DNA from: an archaeon
GTDB lineage: Archaea; Asgardarchaeota; Heimdallarchaeia; Hodarchaeales; S146-22
Assembly (NCBI GenBank): GCA_024276395.1
Contig: JAJRXH010000202.1
Span: 1 to 23,914, forward strand
Length of the DNA stretch: 23,914 nt
Direction: 5' to 3'
Position numbers and translations under genes: made by a program. Shown piece after piece: positions 10,678 through 18,833 of the stretch; within the stretch, counting starts at the first letter, position 1; each line of letters begins with the position of its first letter. Below the pieces are notes generated by a model. That model was given only the letters and a program-made list of their open reading frames with translations, was not told the DNA's origin and ran no database searches.

Positions 10678-12150
10678 ATGACAACCGGGGAAACATACAT
10701 GTCCTCAATTGACGATTTATTCGAAGAAATAGAAGAAGTCATCTCAATTCCGACAAGGAAAGCAAAAAGAAAAAAAATAATAGAATATAATCCAGAAGAT
10801 TTCATTTCACACCTAAGTCTCACGAGACGAGGAATGCTTATCACCATGGTCATCATCATTGACTTCGGACTCTACCTTTCCACCTCCCTCCCTTTTTTCG
10901 GTATCATCCTCATCATTTTTTCCGTCTTGTTTGCTATTGACTATTACTTATTCGTCAAAAATCCACTAGAAAATCTTCTCATCAAGCGACACATCGATCG
11001 AGCTTTGATGTTCGAAGGAGATTACAGCCTCGTGGAAGTTGAGGTCACCAACACGCATCCTACCAAGCCTATTGGTCTTCTAGAGGTAGAAGAGTATTAT
11101 CAGCCAGAAATCAAAGTCTTAACCACGAAGGAAAAACTAACCAAAAGCATGGCATTAGGACCAAAAGAATCTAATTACTTGAGGTATCTCTTTAAAATTG
11201 AACAAATGGGAAAGTACATCATCGGACCAATCAAGATGACTATAAAGGACTTTCTAGGTCTTTTTTCAGTCAACGTGATCGCACCTATTTTCGATGATGT
11301 CATCATCTTTCCTAGAATCGAAGACGCACAACGAATGTTCCAAGTTGCACAACGAAGAAAGTTAGGAAGATTTTTCGACATATTTCGACAAAAAGAAATC
11401 GGTTCTGGGTTAGACTTCTTTGGATTACGTGAATACGAACGAACTGATGATCATCGTGCTATTGACTGGAAAGCCTCTGCTAAAAGAAACATGGATCCTT
11501 TGATGGTACGGATTTATGAAACAGTCAATCCTTTAAACATTCTCATTGCATTAGACGCTGGAAAAAGCATGCTAGTGAGACTTGATAATGGAAAAACTAA
11601 ATATGAGGCAGTTCTCCCCATAGTAGCTTTTCTCATCCTGCTAGGACTATCCACGCGTGACAACGTGGGACTAGCCATCTTCGATTCAGAGGTAACTGCA
11701 TTCTTGAAACCAGCAAACCAACGAAAGGTCTTCTTTGACGCATTAAGACTGTTTGCAATGAGCAACAAAGGTAACAAGACTAGTTATCGACAATTAGCAA
11801 ATTACATCGTTGCTGGGGTAAGAGAACGAACTCTGGTCATCATCGTGACAGACTTGGAAGGAGATGTGGAAGAATTACATGAATGCATCCGAATTTTGAG
11901 GCTAAAAAAGTTTCCCGTTCTATTATTGTATCTAAAAAATGAAGAACTCGAATTTGATGTGCCCTTATCATCATTTGAGGACAAAATTTTCCTAGAAACC
12001 TATCTCGCTCATCGTGCTGCTGATATCATCCGAGAAGTAAGGAAAAAAGGAGTATCCACGATGACACTGAGACGTGAAGATTTCGAGAAACTGACCTTCC
12101 CGGTTACGCTTGAAAGATGGATTTCGTTGGTATCTCAAGCAAGGAGGTAA
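10678..12150 (+). CDS. DUF58 (vWA-like) membrane protein, MoxR partner
   Basis: The protein has 490 residues. Two adjacent membrane helices (about 53-70 and 72-93) are followed by a beta-rich region (about 110-210) and the DUF58 core: DFFGLREYERTDDHRAIDWK (247-266), then ASAKR. A vWA-like strand then carries ALDAGKSM (291-298) in the MIDAS position. The usual DxSxS is DAGKS here, with Gly in place of the first Ser, so metal binding may be altered. A later strand TLVIIVTDLEGD fits the remaining vWA fold. DUF58 proteins are the standard genomic partners of MoxR ATPases. The start is uncertain: ATG 10678 and ATG 10699 are both possible and neither has a strong Shine-Dalgarno site. The stop codon is embedded in the Shine-Dalgarno site of the next gene, so the two are almost certainly co-transcribed. 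Confidence 0.93.
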   Translation: MTTGETYMSSIDDLFEEIEEVISIPTRKAKRKKIIEYNPEDFISHLSLTRRGMLITMVIIIDFGLYLSTSLPFFGIILIIFSVLFAIDYYLFVKNPLENLLIKRHIDRALMFEGDYSLVEVEVTNTHPTKPIGLLEVEEYYQPEIKVLTTKEKLTKSMALGPKESNYLRYLFKIEQMGKYIIGPIKMTIKDFLGLFSVNVIAPIFDDVIIFPRIEDAQRMFQVAQRRKLGRFFDIFRQKEIGSGLDFFGLREYERTDDHRAIDWKASAKRNMDPLMVRIYETVNPLNILIALDAGKSMLVRLDNGKTKYEAVLPIVAFLILLGLSTRDNVGLAIFDSEVTAFLKPANQRKVFFDALRLFAMSNKGNKTSYRQLANYIVAGVRERTLVIIVTDLEGDVEELHECIRILRLKKFPVLLLYLKNEELEFDVPLSSFEDKIFLETYLAHRAADIIREVRKKGVSTMTLRREDFEKLTFPVTLERWISLVSQARR

Positions 12151-12153
12151 GAA

Positions 12154-13950
12154 ATGTTGATGACTATTAAGAAAACAGCAGGATATCGTCCAGCTAGCCG
12201 CAAATTATCTGAGCTACCCTTGTATTTTGAAAGATTACTACCTTTCACGGGAATTTTGAGAGTTGCTTTCATTGATCTGATGATCCTAAGCATGCTCGGC
12301 ATCTTCATTTTCTTCGATTATGCTTCTTTAATAGTTCGAATCACTCGTGGATTAATTCGTCGTGATCTCATTCTTAGGTATTTTTCGTTGAAGGATCAGG
12401 AAATCTTATTAATTCTACTTCTAGTAATTCTATACAATATTAGTAACATTTTTTGGATATTGAAGCCTAAAAAGATTCCGTTTGGTGAAACTTACATTCT
12501 TTTTTCGTTTATTTTCATCATTCTATTCAATGATGGCATCTTGGTACTTCTCAATGCGGACCAATTCCTCCATTACACCCTAGAACACGCACCAATAGAT
12601 TGGATACTATTAAGTTTTCTCATAGGTCTTACTTTTTTCACGATCTGGTTCGAACGTTACGTTAGGAAAAACAGACCGAAGAATATTTTTGATCTTGATC
12701 CGAATAGCATCGTCGAAACACTCAATTTCTTGATTTTTCTTCTCTTTACCTTGTTTCCCTTATTCATATTGCTCTTTCATCCTTTTTACAATCCAAAAGG
12801 TACCATTGTTTTGATAGATATGACCATGAACCTTTTGATTTCTCTTGATCCTTTAGATATCATGGGCACTCTAGATCAATGGTTCTACATTCTTCTAGAT
12901 GGATGGAAAGTTCTCCTCCTACTGGGTACTTACATCATTACCTTTTATCTAATGTTTCGTGCTACTAAGCAGCACGTGCTATCCAAGTTGGGTATGACCA
13001 TTCAAAAAAAGAAAAAAGTTCTTTCAACACGCCAATTCATTCGCGATCAGAAATACAAGCTAGTGGGGCTTGCACTCGTGACGGGATCTCACACGATAAA
13101 AGATCCTTATAGTAGTATTTTATGGATTTCACTTCCTCTCATTTCATTGTTCCTCATTTACAAGGATGAACTAAATCGTTTTCAACTATTTGTACTCACG
13201 ACCATCTTAGCTAGTATCTTTGTAAGTCGATGGATTCTTACCACCAACCTAGATACTGGTTACTATAATTTCTCAATTTTTAGCGTTTCCCTGTTTATTT
13301 CAATAATTGGGCTATTCATCACGTTAGTCTTCATCAGAAGTGGATATTTTGTTAGTATTGGCCTATTTGCAATTGCCATCCTCATTACCTATACCTTTTG
13401 GGACACCTATGAATATCTTTTCATTGCAGCCTTGCTTATCATTTTAGGAATTTTTTGGCTCCAACAACTTCAAAACATCGTCATTCCCTCACAAAAACTT
13501 TGTAACTCAGGAAAAGAGGCAAGAAGTCTTCTAGAGAATGAAGAAATCTTTTGGAGTGGAATACAAGAACGATTTTCATTGTCAGATGACTTGATGAATA
13601 GAATTCAATCCTATGTTTACTCTACACTCCAAAATGATCAAGAAAAAGTTCTCGAAATCATTTATGAGCCAGAAAAACCCTATAATGCAGTCATTTTCAC
13701 GGAACAAACCTTTTATAAGGCATTCCAGCTTGCAATTTCCATTTTAGCACCTCTTTTCGTATTGCCTTTAATCTTAATTTACATTCCCATTCCCTTCTTG
13801 GGACTTTATCATTCATCATCAGCCGGAAATTTCGCCGTTATAGTAATTTTATCGCTATACTTACTATCATTTGTTTTGATTTGGCTTCCTCCCATCCCCA
13901 TTCCCAAGTTTAAGGAAATGGAACTAGAATACAGGAGGTTTAAGCAATAG
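12154..13950 (+). CDS. Polytopic membrane protein, about 13 helices, unknown family
   Basis: The protein has 598 residues, and the start is fixed by a perfect AAGGAGGT site five bases upstream. I see about 11 hydrophobic helices in the first 450 residues (for example near 42-64, 88-108, 112-132, 148-168 and 190-212, then several to about 440), a soluble insert of about 90 residues (roughly 450-540; acidic and helical, containing RSLLENEEIFW), and two final helices near 530-560 and 567-590 before a charged tail. It occupies the place where bacterial MoxR/DUF58 clusters often carry a transglutaminase-like membrane protein, but no transglutaminase Cys-His-Asp domain is visible. It could be a channel, scaffold or export component; I do not recognise the family. 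The next gene begins within its stop codon if the proposed ATA start is right. Confidence 0.85.
   Translation: MLMTIKKTAGYRPASRKLSELPLYFERLLPFTGILRVAFIDLMILSMLGIFIFFDYASLIVRITRGLIRRDLILRYFSLKDQEILLILLLVILYNISNIFWILKPKKIPFGETYILFSFIFIILFNDGILVLLNADQFLHYTLEHAPIDWILLSFLIGLTFFTIWFERYVRKNRPKNIFDLDPNSIVETLNFLIFLLFTLFPLFILLFHPFYNPKGTIVLIDMTMNLLISLDPLDIMGTLDQWFYILLDGWKVLLLLGTYIITFYLMFRATKQHVLSKLGMTIQKKKKVLSTRQFIRDQKYKLVGLALVTGSHTIKDPYSSILWISLPLISLFLIYKDELNRFQLFVLTTILASIFVSRWILTTNLDTGYYNFSIFSVSLFISIIGLFITLVFIRSGYFVSIGLFAIAILITYTFWDTYEYLFIAALLIILGIFWLQQLQNIVIPSQKLCNSGKEARSLLENEEIFWSGIQERFSLSDDLMNRIQSYVYSTLQNDQEKVLEIIYEPEKPYNAVIFTEQTFYKAFQLAISILAPLFVLPLILIYIPIPFLGLYHSSSAGNFAVIVILSLYLLSFVLIWLPPIPIPKFKEMELEYRRFKQ
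13933..13939 (+). promoter_or_regulatory. Shine-Dalgarno site deciding the zinc-ribbon gene start
   Basis: AGGAGGT ends seven bases before the ATA at 13947. No ATG, GTG or TTG lies in frame between this site and ATG 14103, which is 163 bases away and has no comparable site. The 7-nt spacing equals that of other genes here (MoxR, the SPFH gene and the gene at 23623). Confidence 0.7.
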
Positions 13951-16691
13951 CATACCAGCCATTTGCGAATATCAGGGATGTTGTCTTTATCATCAGTACT
14001 CTAATTTCCTTAAGCTTCATAATACTCTTCATTTCTTTCAAATGGCGGACTGAGTCCAAGAAGTTAGAAGCAATCTACGACTTAACACCAATATACGAAA
14101 AAATGGTCAAAGAACGGACAGATAATCAACAAAAAATCATCAAAACGGAAAATGATGAGTTTTCCATCCAAATTACAGTAGGTAAAACGTTTAGGGATCC
14201 TAATACAGGCTTAAATATCGTACTCTGTCCCAAGTGTTTTAACAAGATGTCGTTGTTCCTATGGCAAGGAACAAAAAGATGCTTGAGTTGTGGTCAAGGA
14301 ATTGGAAAAATTGAAGAACTAGAAATTAACTACACGCAACCACAAGTAGGTACCATAATTGAAAATGAATTGCTACGTTCCCAATGGGTAGAGTGCCCGG
14401 TCTGTGGATATAATAACACGCTAACTGCCATTGAAACAAATAAGATATGTTCTTCGTGCTCTGTCATCATTGGAAGCCTTCTCAACCCATCTACTGGTGA
14501 ACTCATCACGCTTGACATCGAAGAGATACTCATTGAGTACGAAAATAAATTTCAGGATGAGGAGAAAACCAGTAATTTACCGTTGCTCCAAATCAGTAAT
14601 GACGAAAAAATACTCCAAGATAGTTTGGCAGAAGGACTATTAGGGTTCTGGGAGGAAAGATGGCAAGTTAAATGCCTGTATTGTGGGTACATGAATGATG
14701 CGTCTTTGGTTAACAATTTCACTAATTTCAAGTGTGAACATTGCTTGCAACCAATTAAATCCCTCAAGTTCGACGAGAAGAGCCCAATCATGAACATTGA
14801 ATTAACTCCCATTGAATGTCCTCAATGCTCATTGGTGTATGAAAATAAAGAGAAATTACTAGAACTCATCGAACAAGAACTCACTTGCCAATGTGAATTC
14901 TCATTATTTGAGTATCTGCGTGATCCCGTCAAGGAAAAGGAATTTTATTCGAGAATGGTAGAATTACAAGTTAAATCCATGGAAGAAATTGAGTCAGATA
15001 GCTCAGAGAGAAAAGATGAAGAAAAATCAAACAAGCGCTTGTGTCCTTCGTGTTTCTCTCTCTATGATCTTGATGTCTTCGAATGCCCCACCTGTGATCT
15101 TTATTTAGATCCTGAAATGGCCAAGGCAGAAGAGCTAGATCCTTACGCCAAAGATTGGGCTTATCCATATACCGTTGATGAATTAGAAAAACTCATTGAA
15201 ATCCCGCCGTATGTGGCACGGAAGATTTATTGCGCAACTTGTGACGCTTACCATGAAAAATACAAGCTTCTCGCGGATAACGTGTTTTCATGTCCCCTTG
15301 ATCTTACTGATCTCACAAAACACAAGAGTTATTGTCAAAATTGCTCAATACAGTATCCCACTAATTACAATTTCTGCATGGAATGCGGGAAACAACTTGA
15401 AATCTTAGAAGTCGAAGTGTACATACCGCCACGGCTAAAAGAAACCACAGCTCCACCCACACCAGAACACGAGCCCAGTCCAATGACGATAAGAATTTTT
15501 TGTCTTGATTGCCAAGAAGAACACGAATATGACCTTGTACCACGATATTGCAAGAAATGTGGAGGGAAAATCGAGAAGAGTATGCATTTTTGTCCCCAAT
15601 GTCAAGTTTATTATCCGGTAACCTACAAGTTCTGTCGAATATGTGGCAAAGAACTAACAGAAAAAGTTCTTCCACAAGCAGATCGAATTACCATTACCGA
15701 AAAAGCCGCGATTTATTGTCATCACTGTCGAAAAAGTCAAACCTATACTTTTGTCCCAGCCGCTTGTTACAATTGTTTCATGCCGTTAGAAGTGAATGAA
15801 CTAAGATATTGTCAAAAATGCAAGATTAATTACCCACGTTTCTATAAATACTGCCAAGAATGTGGAAAACCACTCTCCTTCTCTAGAATTTCCCTACCAA
15901 AGCCATCAAAGTTAAAGAGCGTCCCCATTTATTGTAGTCCATGCCAAGAAACATATTTCTATCAGCATCCAGCAAAATATTGCAAGAAATGTGGACAATA
16001 CAACCGATTACAACCGTTGAGACGATGCCCACAATGTTTAGCCATTCAATCTCCTAATTTTAAATATTGCAAGAATTGTAAAGCGACGACAATAACTTGG
16101 ATTCCAAACCCCTTTGAAGTCAACCCGTCTCTATTAGAGGCATTCACTAAAATTGAACTGGAGAGTACACAACAAACTTCAATGGAAGAACTACAAACAA
16201 TAGAGCATCAAATTCCTCCAACCACCTCTCAACAAATAGAAGTTCCACGACTTACTCCTAGTAGTAGCTCATCTGCTTCAGCAATTCCAATCACTCAAGT
16301 TGACAAAAACCAATCTAAAAAACAAAAGATCGAAGCACTCCCAAGGGATGTTAAGAGTGATGACCAAAAAATCACTGAAAAAGGATTGATTGAAGAACAA
16401 GTAAAGCAATTTTTGGTAGATTATTTGAGAAAAAACAAATGGAAGTTAATCGATCCCGCCAAAATAGGCTTCAAAGTTGATATCATTGCTTCCAAAAGGA
16501 AAAAATTAATCGGCATTCAAGTCTCTAGCAATCCTACTACGGCGATGATGGATGAGCTGCTTTTCACGGGTTTTCCGGGAAAGTGGGCAATCTTTGTATT
16601 AAATAATGATGATGGGCAAGATCTTGGAAGAAATACCTTCCACGTGAAAACGTTGGACGCCTTGAGAAAGATCATCGATTCACTCGTGTAA
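13947..16691 (+). CDS. Membrane-anchored multi-zinc-ribbon protein with degenerate PD-(D/E)XK-like domain; proposed AUA start
   Basis: The first ATG is at 14103 (862 residues), but the open frame continues upstream to 13944 and encodes a membrane helix (about 11-31: VVFIISTLISLSFIILFIS) and a basic FKWRTESKK stretch. A perfect Shine-Dalgarno site precedes ATA 13947, whose ATAG overlaps the previous stop. With that start the protein has 914 residues, most of it cytoplasmic. Residues about 94-710 hold roughly 24 CxxC knuckles forming about a dozen zinc ribbons, including a tandem module of exactly 72 residues. A Ser/Thr/Gln-rich linker (about 715-808) leads to a C-terminal domain (about 810-914) with the restriction-endonuclease-like pattern GFKVDII...LIGIQVSS. 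The expected Glu/Gln-x-Lys is Gln-Val-Ser, so nuclease activity is doubtful. Likely a membrane-tethered scaffold or adaptor; function is not recognised. If ATA is not used, the protein would be soluble and start at 14103. Confidence 0.8.
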   Translation: MAYQPFANIRDVVFIISTLISLSFIILFISFKWRTESKKLEAIYDLTPIYEKMVKERTDNQQKIIKTENDEFSIQITVGKTFRDPNTGLNIVLCPKCFNKMSLFLWQGTKRCLSCGQGIGKIEELEINYTQPQVGTIIENELLRSQWVECPVCGYNNTLTAIETNKICSSCSVIIGSLLNPSTGELITLDIEEILIEYENKFQDEEKTSNLPLLQISNDEKILQDSLAEGLLGFWEERWQVKCLYCGYMNDASLVNNFTNFKCEHCLQPIKSLKFDEKSPIMNIELTPIECPQCSLVYENKEKLLELIEQELTCQCEFSLFEYLRDPVKEKEFYSRMVELQVKSMEEIESDSSERKDEEKSNKRLCPSCFSLYDLDVFECPTCDLYLDPEMAKAEELDPYAKDWAYPYTVDELEKLIEIPPYVARKIYCATCDAYHEKYKLLADNVFSCPLDLTDLTKHKSYCQNCSIQYPTNYNFCMECGKQLEILEVEVYIPPRLKETTAPPTPEHEPSPMTIRIFCLDCQEEHEYDLVPRYCKKCGGKIEKSMHFCPQCQVYYPVTYKFCRICGKELTEKVLPQADRITITEKAAIYCHHCRKSQTYTFVPAACYNCFMPLEVNELRYCQKCKINYPRFYKYCQECGKPLSFSRISLPKPSKLKSVPIYCSPCQETYFYQHPAKYCKKCGQYNRLQPLRRCPQCLAIQSPNFKYCKNCKATTITWIPNPFEVNPSLLEAFTKIELESTQQTSMEELQTIEHQIPPTTSQQIEVPRLTPSSSSSASAIPITQVDKNQSKKQKIEALPRDVKSDDQKITEKGLIEEQVKQFLVDYLRKNKWKLIDPAKIGFKVDIIASKRKKLIGIQVSSNPTTAMMDELLFTGFPGKWAIFVLNNDDGQDLGRNTFHVKTLDALRKIIDSLV
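15225..16079 (+). repeat. Tandem 72-residue double zinc-ribbon modules within the zinc-ribbon protein
   Basis: Modules begin at 15225, 15495, 15711 and 15927, each opening with an I-Y/F-C-x-x-C pair. The last three starts are exactly 216 nt (72 residues) apart; the first module is 90 residues because of a Pro/Glu linker. Each module holds two ribbons: CxxC...CxxCG, then CPQC/CQKC...Y-K-F/Y-C-x-x-C-G. In the first module the second knuckle reads CPLD, so one zinc site looks degenerate. Confidence 0.85.
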
Positions 16692-16704
16692 CTGGTGAGA
16701 AGAT

Positions 16705-18381
16705 ATGGACGAACGTAAAAAGATGAAAATATGGATATTCATCATCTTGATATGCTCTAGTTCAATCATGCTAACCCATTTTTCTATAATGATGTCAACA
16801 CAGAATCGATACTTGCTTAATTTCAAGCAAAATGAAATGATAACAAGTCACTCTCATAAAAAAGATTATAGTCATTTAGTATCTCAAAAAACTCCCTTTC
16901 ATCAAAAAACGCCATTCATTAAGCAAGTTCAGGAGATCGGTACACTCTCTGTACATCCTTATCATCTCGAGGCCATTAATGATAGCCTACAAATTGAATC
17001 GAATTTTATCTTTAATGCGACATTAGATCGAACAATCTATGGAAGTGGTAGTATCATTCACATTAAAGGGTATCTAGGTTACGCTAACAATACGCCCATT
17101 GCCGGTAATGAAGTCAACATCACCTTTCTTGATGCAGTTAACAACAAGTTGACTAGCACCACGGAAAACACGCGTTTGGACGGAAGTTGGAACGTGGATT
17201 ATCAACTTTCTTCCTCAACTCCCACTGGAGGCTATCACGTAGAAGTTTGGACGAAAGTAAATGAATCGATCTTGTCCCTATCATTAACCTATACTGTTGT
17301 CGCACGCAGTTCAATTACTTTCATCTCGAATTCAACTCTTCCTAATCCACCCATTCACTATTTCCCCTTTTCAATCATCGTCAAGTTGAGTTCTCAAGAA
17401 ATAAGCGATGCTAAAATTATATTCACGACTGACGAAGGTATTACATGGAAACAAGCAACTCTAGTAAGTTCCACAGAAGACCCAGCAACATTCACCGCAT
17501 TGCTAGGACCTTTTAACAAGAGCATAAATAAATTACAATGGTTTGCTGTCATCATTGATAGTGATGGAAAAATAAAGGAATCTCAAATACAGGTAATCTC
17601 TTTTCGTCCGTTTAACGCTTCCATCACGATAGATATCACCTCAACTCCCTACACGCACGTGACTCACGTTTGGAATGTAACAATCAATACTAATTTACCA
17701 GAAGATTACTACTACATAAAAGTGAAAGCAGCCTTTCTTGGTAATGAGCAAGAGTTTTACTTGCCTACTTGGAAAGTAAGAGCTGGTTTTTATCAGTTCT
17801 CTTTCAACACGACAATGACTGGAACATGGACTTTTACTGCGGAATTACGATCGACATTCAATAATTCAATTTTAAAACAACAATCAGAAACCACCTATCT
17901 GTCCTTAATGGACATTCATCCACCTCGAATCCAAAATGTCGAGTATGATAAAAGTAGCATCTTCAATGATTTGCCAGTTGTTGTTACCATCATCATCGAA
18001 GAAAATCATACTTACCATGATTTACTAGTTTTCGTGAAATACCGTCAAGGTACCATTGAAGAAGGTCCTACTACCCAATGGTCAGTCAAAACCCTATTAT
18101 CGCCTGGACAGAATAGCCAAGATACCGTGAAAATTCAATGGGAAATCCCAGTTACATTAAAAGAGGGAGATTTATTTCAATTTCAAGTGATAGCAATTGA
18201 TGGATTCAATAACACTGCATCTTCAAGACTTTATACCATTTCTTATCCCTTAACAAGGGAAGAATCCACTAATTTTCCCTTCTACATGTTCTTAATCACA
18301 TTGATGATGTTTTTTTTCAATAAGTTCAAAAGAACTCGAATGCTGAAAAATGAGAAGATTCTTAATCAAGGAGATGTATGA
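16705..18381 (+). CDS. Ig-like surface protein with N-terminal signal/anchor and C-terminal membrane helix
   Basis: The protein has 558 residues and starts 13 nt after the upstream stop, with GGTGAG before the ATG. An N-terminal hydrophobic segment (about 8-29) could be a cleaved signal peptide or an anchor. Beta-rich extracellular modules follow: at about 90-200 an MG2/Ig-like domain (YGSGSIIHIKGYL, then LDGSWNVDYQL and PTGGYHVEV), then two or three further sandwich-like modules to about 515, one beginning HPPRIQNVEYD. The C-terminal helix is at about 524-538, followed by a basic tail (NKFKRTRMLKNEK). N-x-S/T sequons are frequent. It looks like a small relative or partner of the giant protein encoded at the left end. 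It overlaps the next gene by 4 nt (ATGA). The exact binding target is unknown. Confidence 0.85.
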   Translation: MDERKKMKIWIFIILICSSSIMLTHFSIMMSTQNRYLLNFKQNEMITSHSHKKDYSHLVSQKTPFHQKTPFIKQVQEIGTLSVHPYHLEAINDSLQIESNFIFNATLDRTIYGSGSIIHIKGYLGYANNTPIAGNEVNITFLDAVNNKLTSTTENTRLDGSWNVDYQLSSSTPTGGYHVEVWTKVNESILSLSLTYTVVARSSITFISNSTLPNPPIHYFPFSIIVKLSSQEISDAKIIFTTDEGITWKQATLVSSTEDPATFTALLGPFNKSINKLQWFAVIIDSDGKIKESQIQVISFRPFNASITIDITSTPYTHVTHVWNVTINTNLPEDYYYIKVKAAFLGNEQEFYLPTWKVRAGFYQFSFNTTMTGTWTFTAELRSTFNNSILKQQSETTYLSLMDIHPPRIQNVEYDKSSIFNDLPVVVTIIIEENHTYHDLLVFVKYRQGTIEEGPTTQWSVKTLLSPGQNSQDTVKIQWEIPVTLKEGDLFQFQVIAIDGFNNTASSRLYTISYPLTREESTNFPFYMFLITLMMFFFNKFKRTRMLKNEKILNQGDV

Positions 18382-18821
18382 CCATGGGAAACGTGATAAA
18401 TTTAAATTTGCATTCCTACTTTCAAGATGTCTCTAATAAATGGCTGGAACTACTTAACACGTTGAGCTTGCAAGTACCTAACCACCCACAACTAAATCAC
18501 CTGATGACTCTTTATGAAGATCTCGAACAAATTAAGTTCGAGGTTCAGTATCTTCCATCACCCTCATCATCACTCCTAAAAAGACAAAAAAATATGTATG
18601 AAGTCCTCATGCTATTAAGTGCCGTGTTATGTCAAAAAATCCTTAGGATCATCGTGAACTTACATGACCAAGTAAGTCTTCATCAAAAATACCTAGAAGT
18701 GGAAGAAATTGAAGAAGTTACAAGACTCATAAGACAGGTAGAGCAAGTAAATCGAATGCTCCTAAGACTCCTCCAAGGTGAAGATCTCAACACAACCCTC
18801 ATCAAGAAAATGGAACAATAA
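18378..18821 (+). CDS. All-helical protein of 147 residues, in frame with the EAP30 ORF
   Basis: This ORF starts in an ATGA overlap with the preceding surface-protein gene; AAGGAG lies just upstream, and a second ATG at 18384 is also possible. The product is predicted to be entirely helical, Leu- and Gln-rich, and without membrane segments; the last third looks like a coiled coil (VTRLIRQVEQVNRMLLRLLQ). It ends at TAA 18819-18821. The frame then continues without another stop into the EAP30 ORF, and the helix appears to run on (LIKKMEQ, stop, HAKALEQLKTKLLG). It may be a separate ESCRT-associated helical protein translationally coupled to EAP30, or the N-terminal half of a 337-residue EAP30 protein interrupted by a stop. 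I cannot assign a family. Confidence 0.65.
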   Translation: MTMGNVINLNLHSYFQDVSNKWLELLNTLSLQVPNHPQLNHLMTLYEDLEQIKFEVQYLPSPSSSLLKRQKNMYEVLMLLSAVLCQKILRIIVNLHDQVSLHQKYLEVEEIEEVTRLIRQVEQVNRMLLRLLQGEDLNTTLIKKMEQ

Positions 18822-18833
18822 CATGCTAAAGCA

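Noticed and set aside
12154..13950. Transglutaminase/TgpA-like protein
   Set aside because: Expected from the cluster type, but no Cys-His-Asp transglutaminase motif is visible in the soluble parts.
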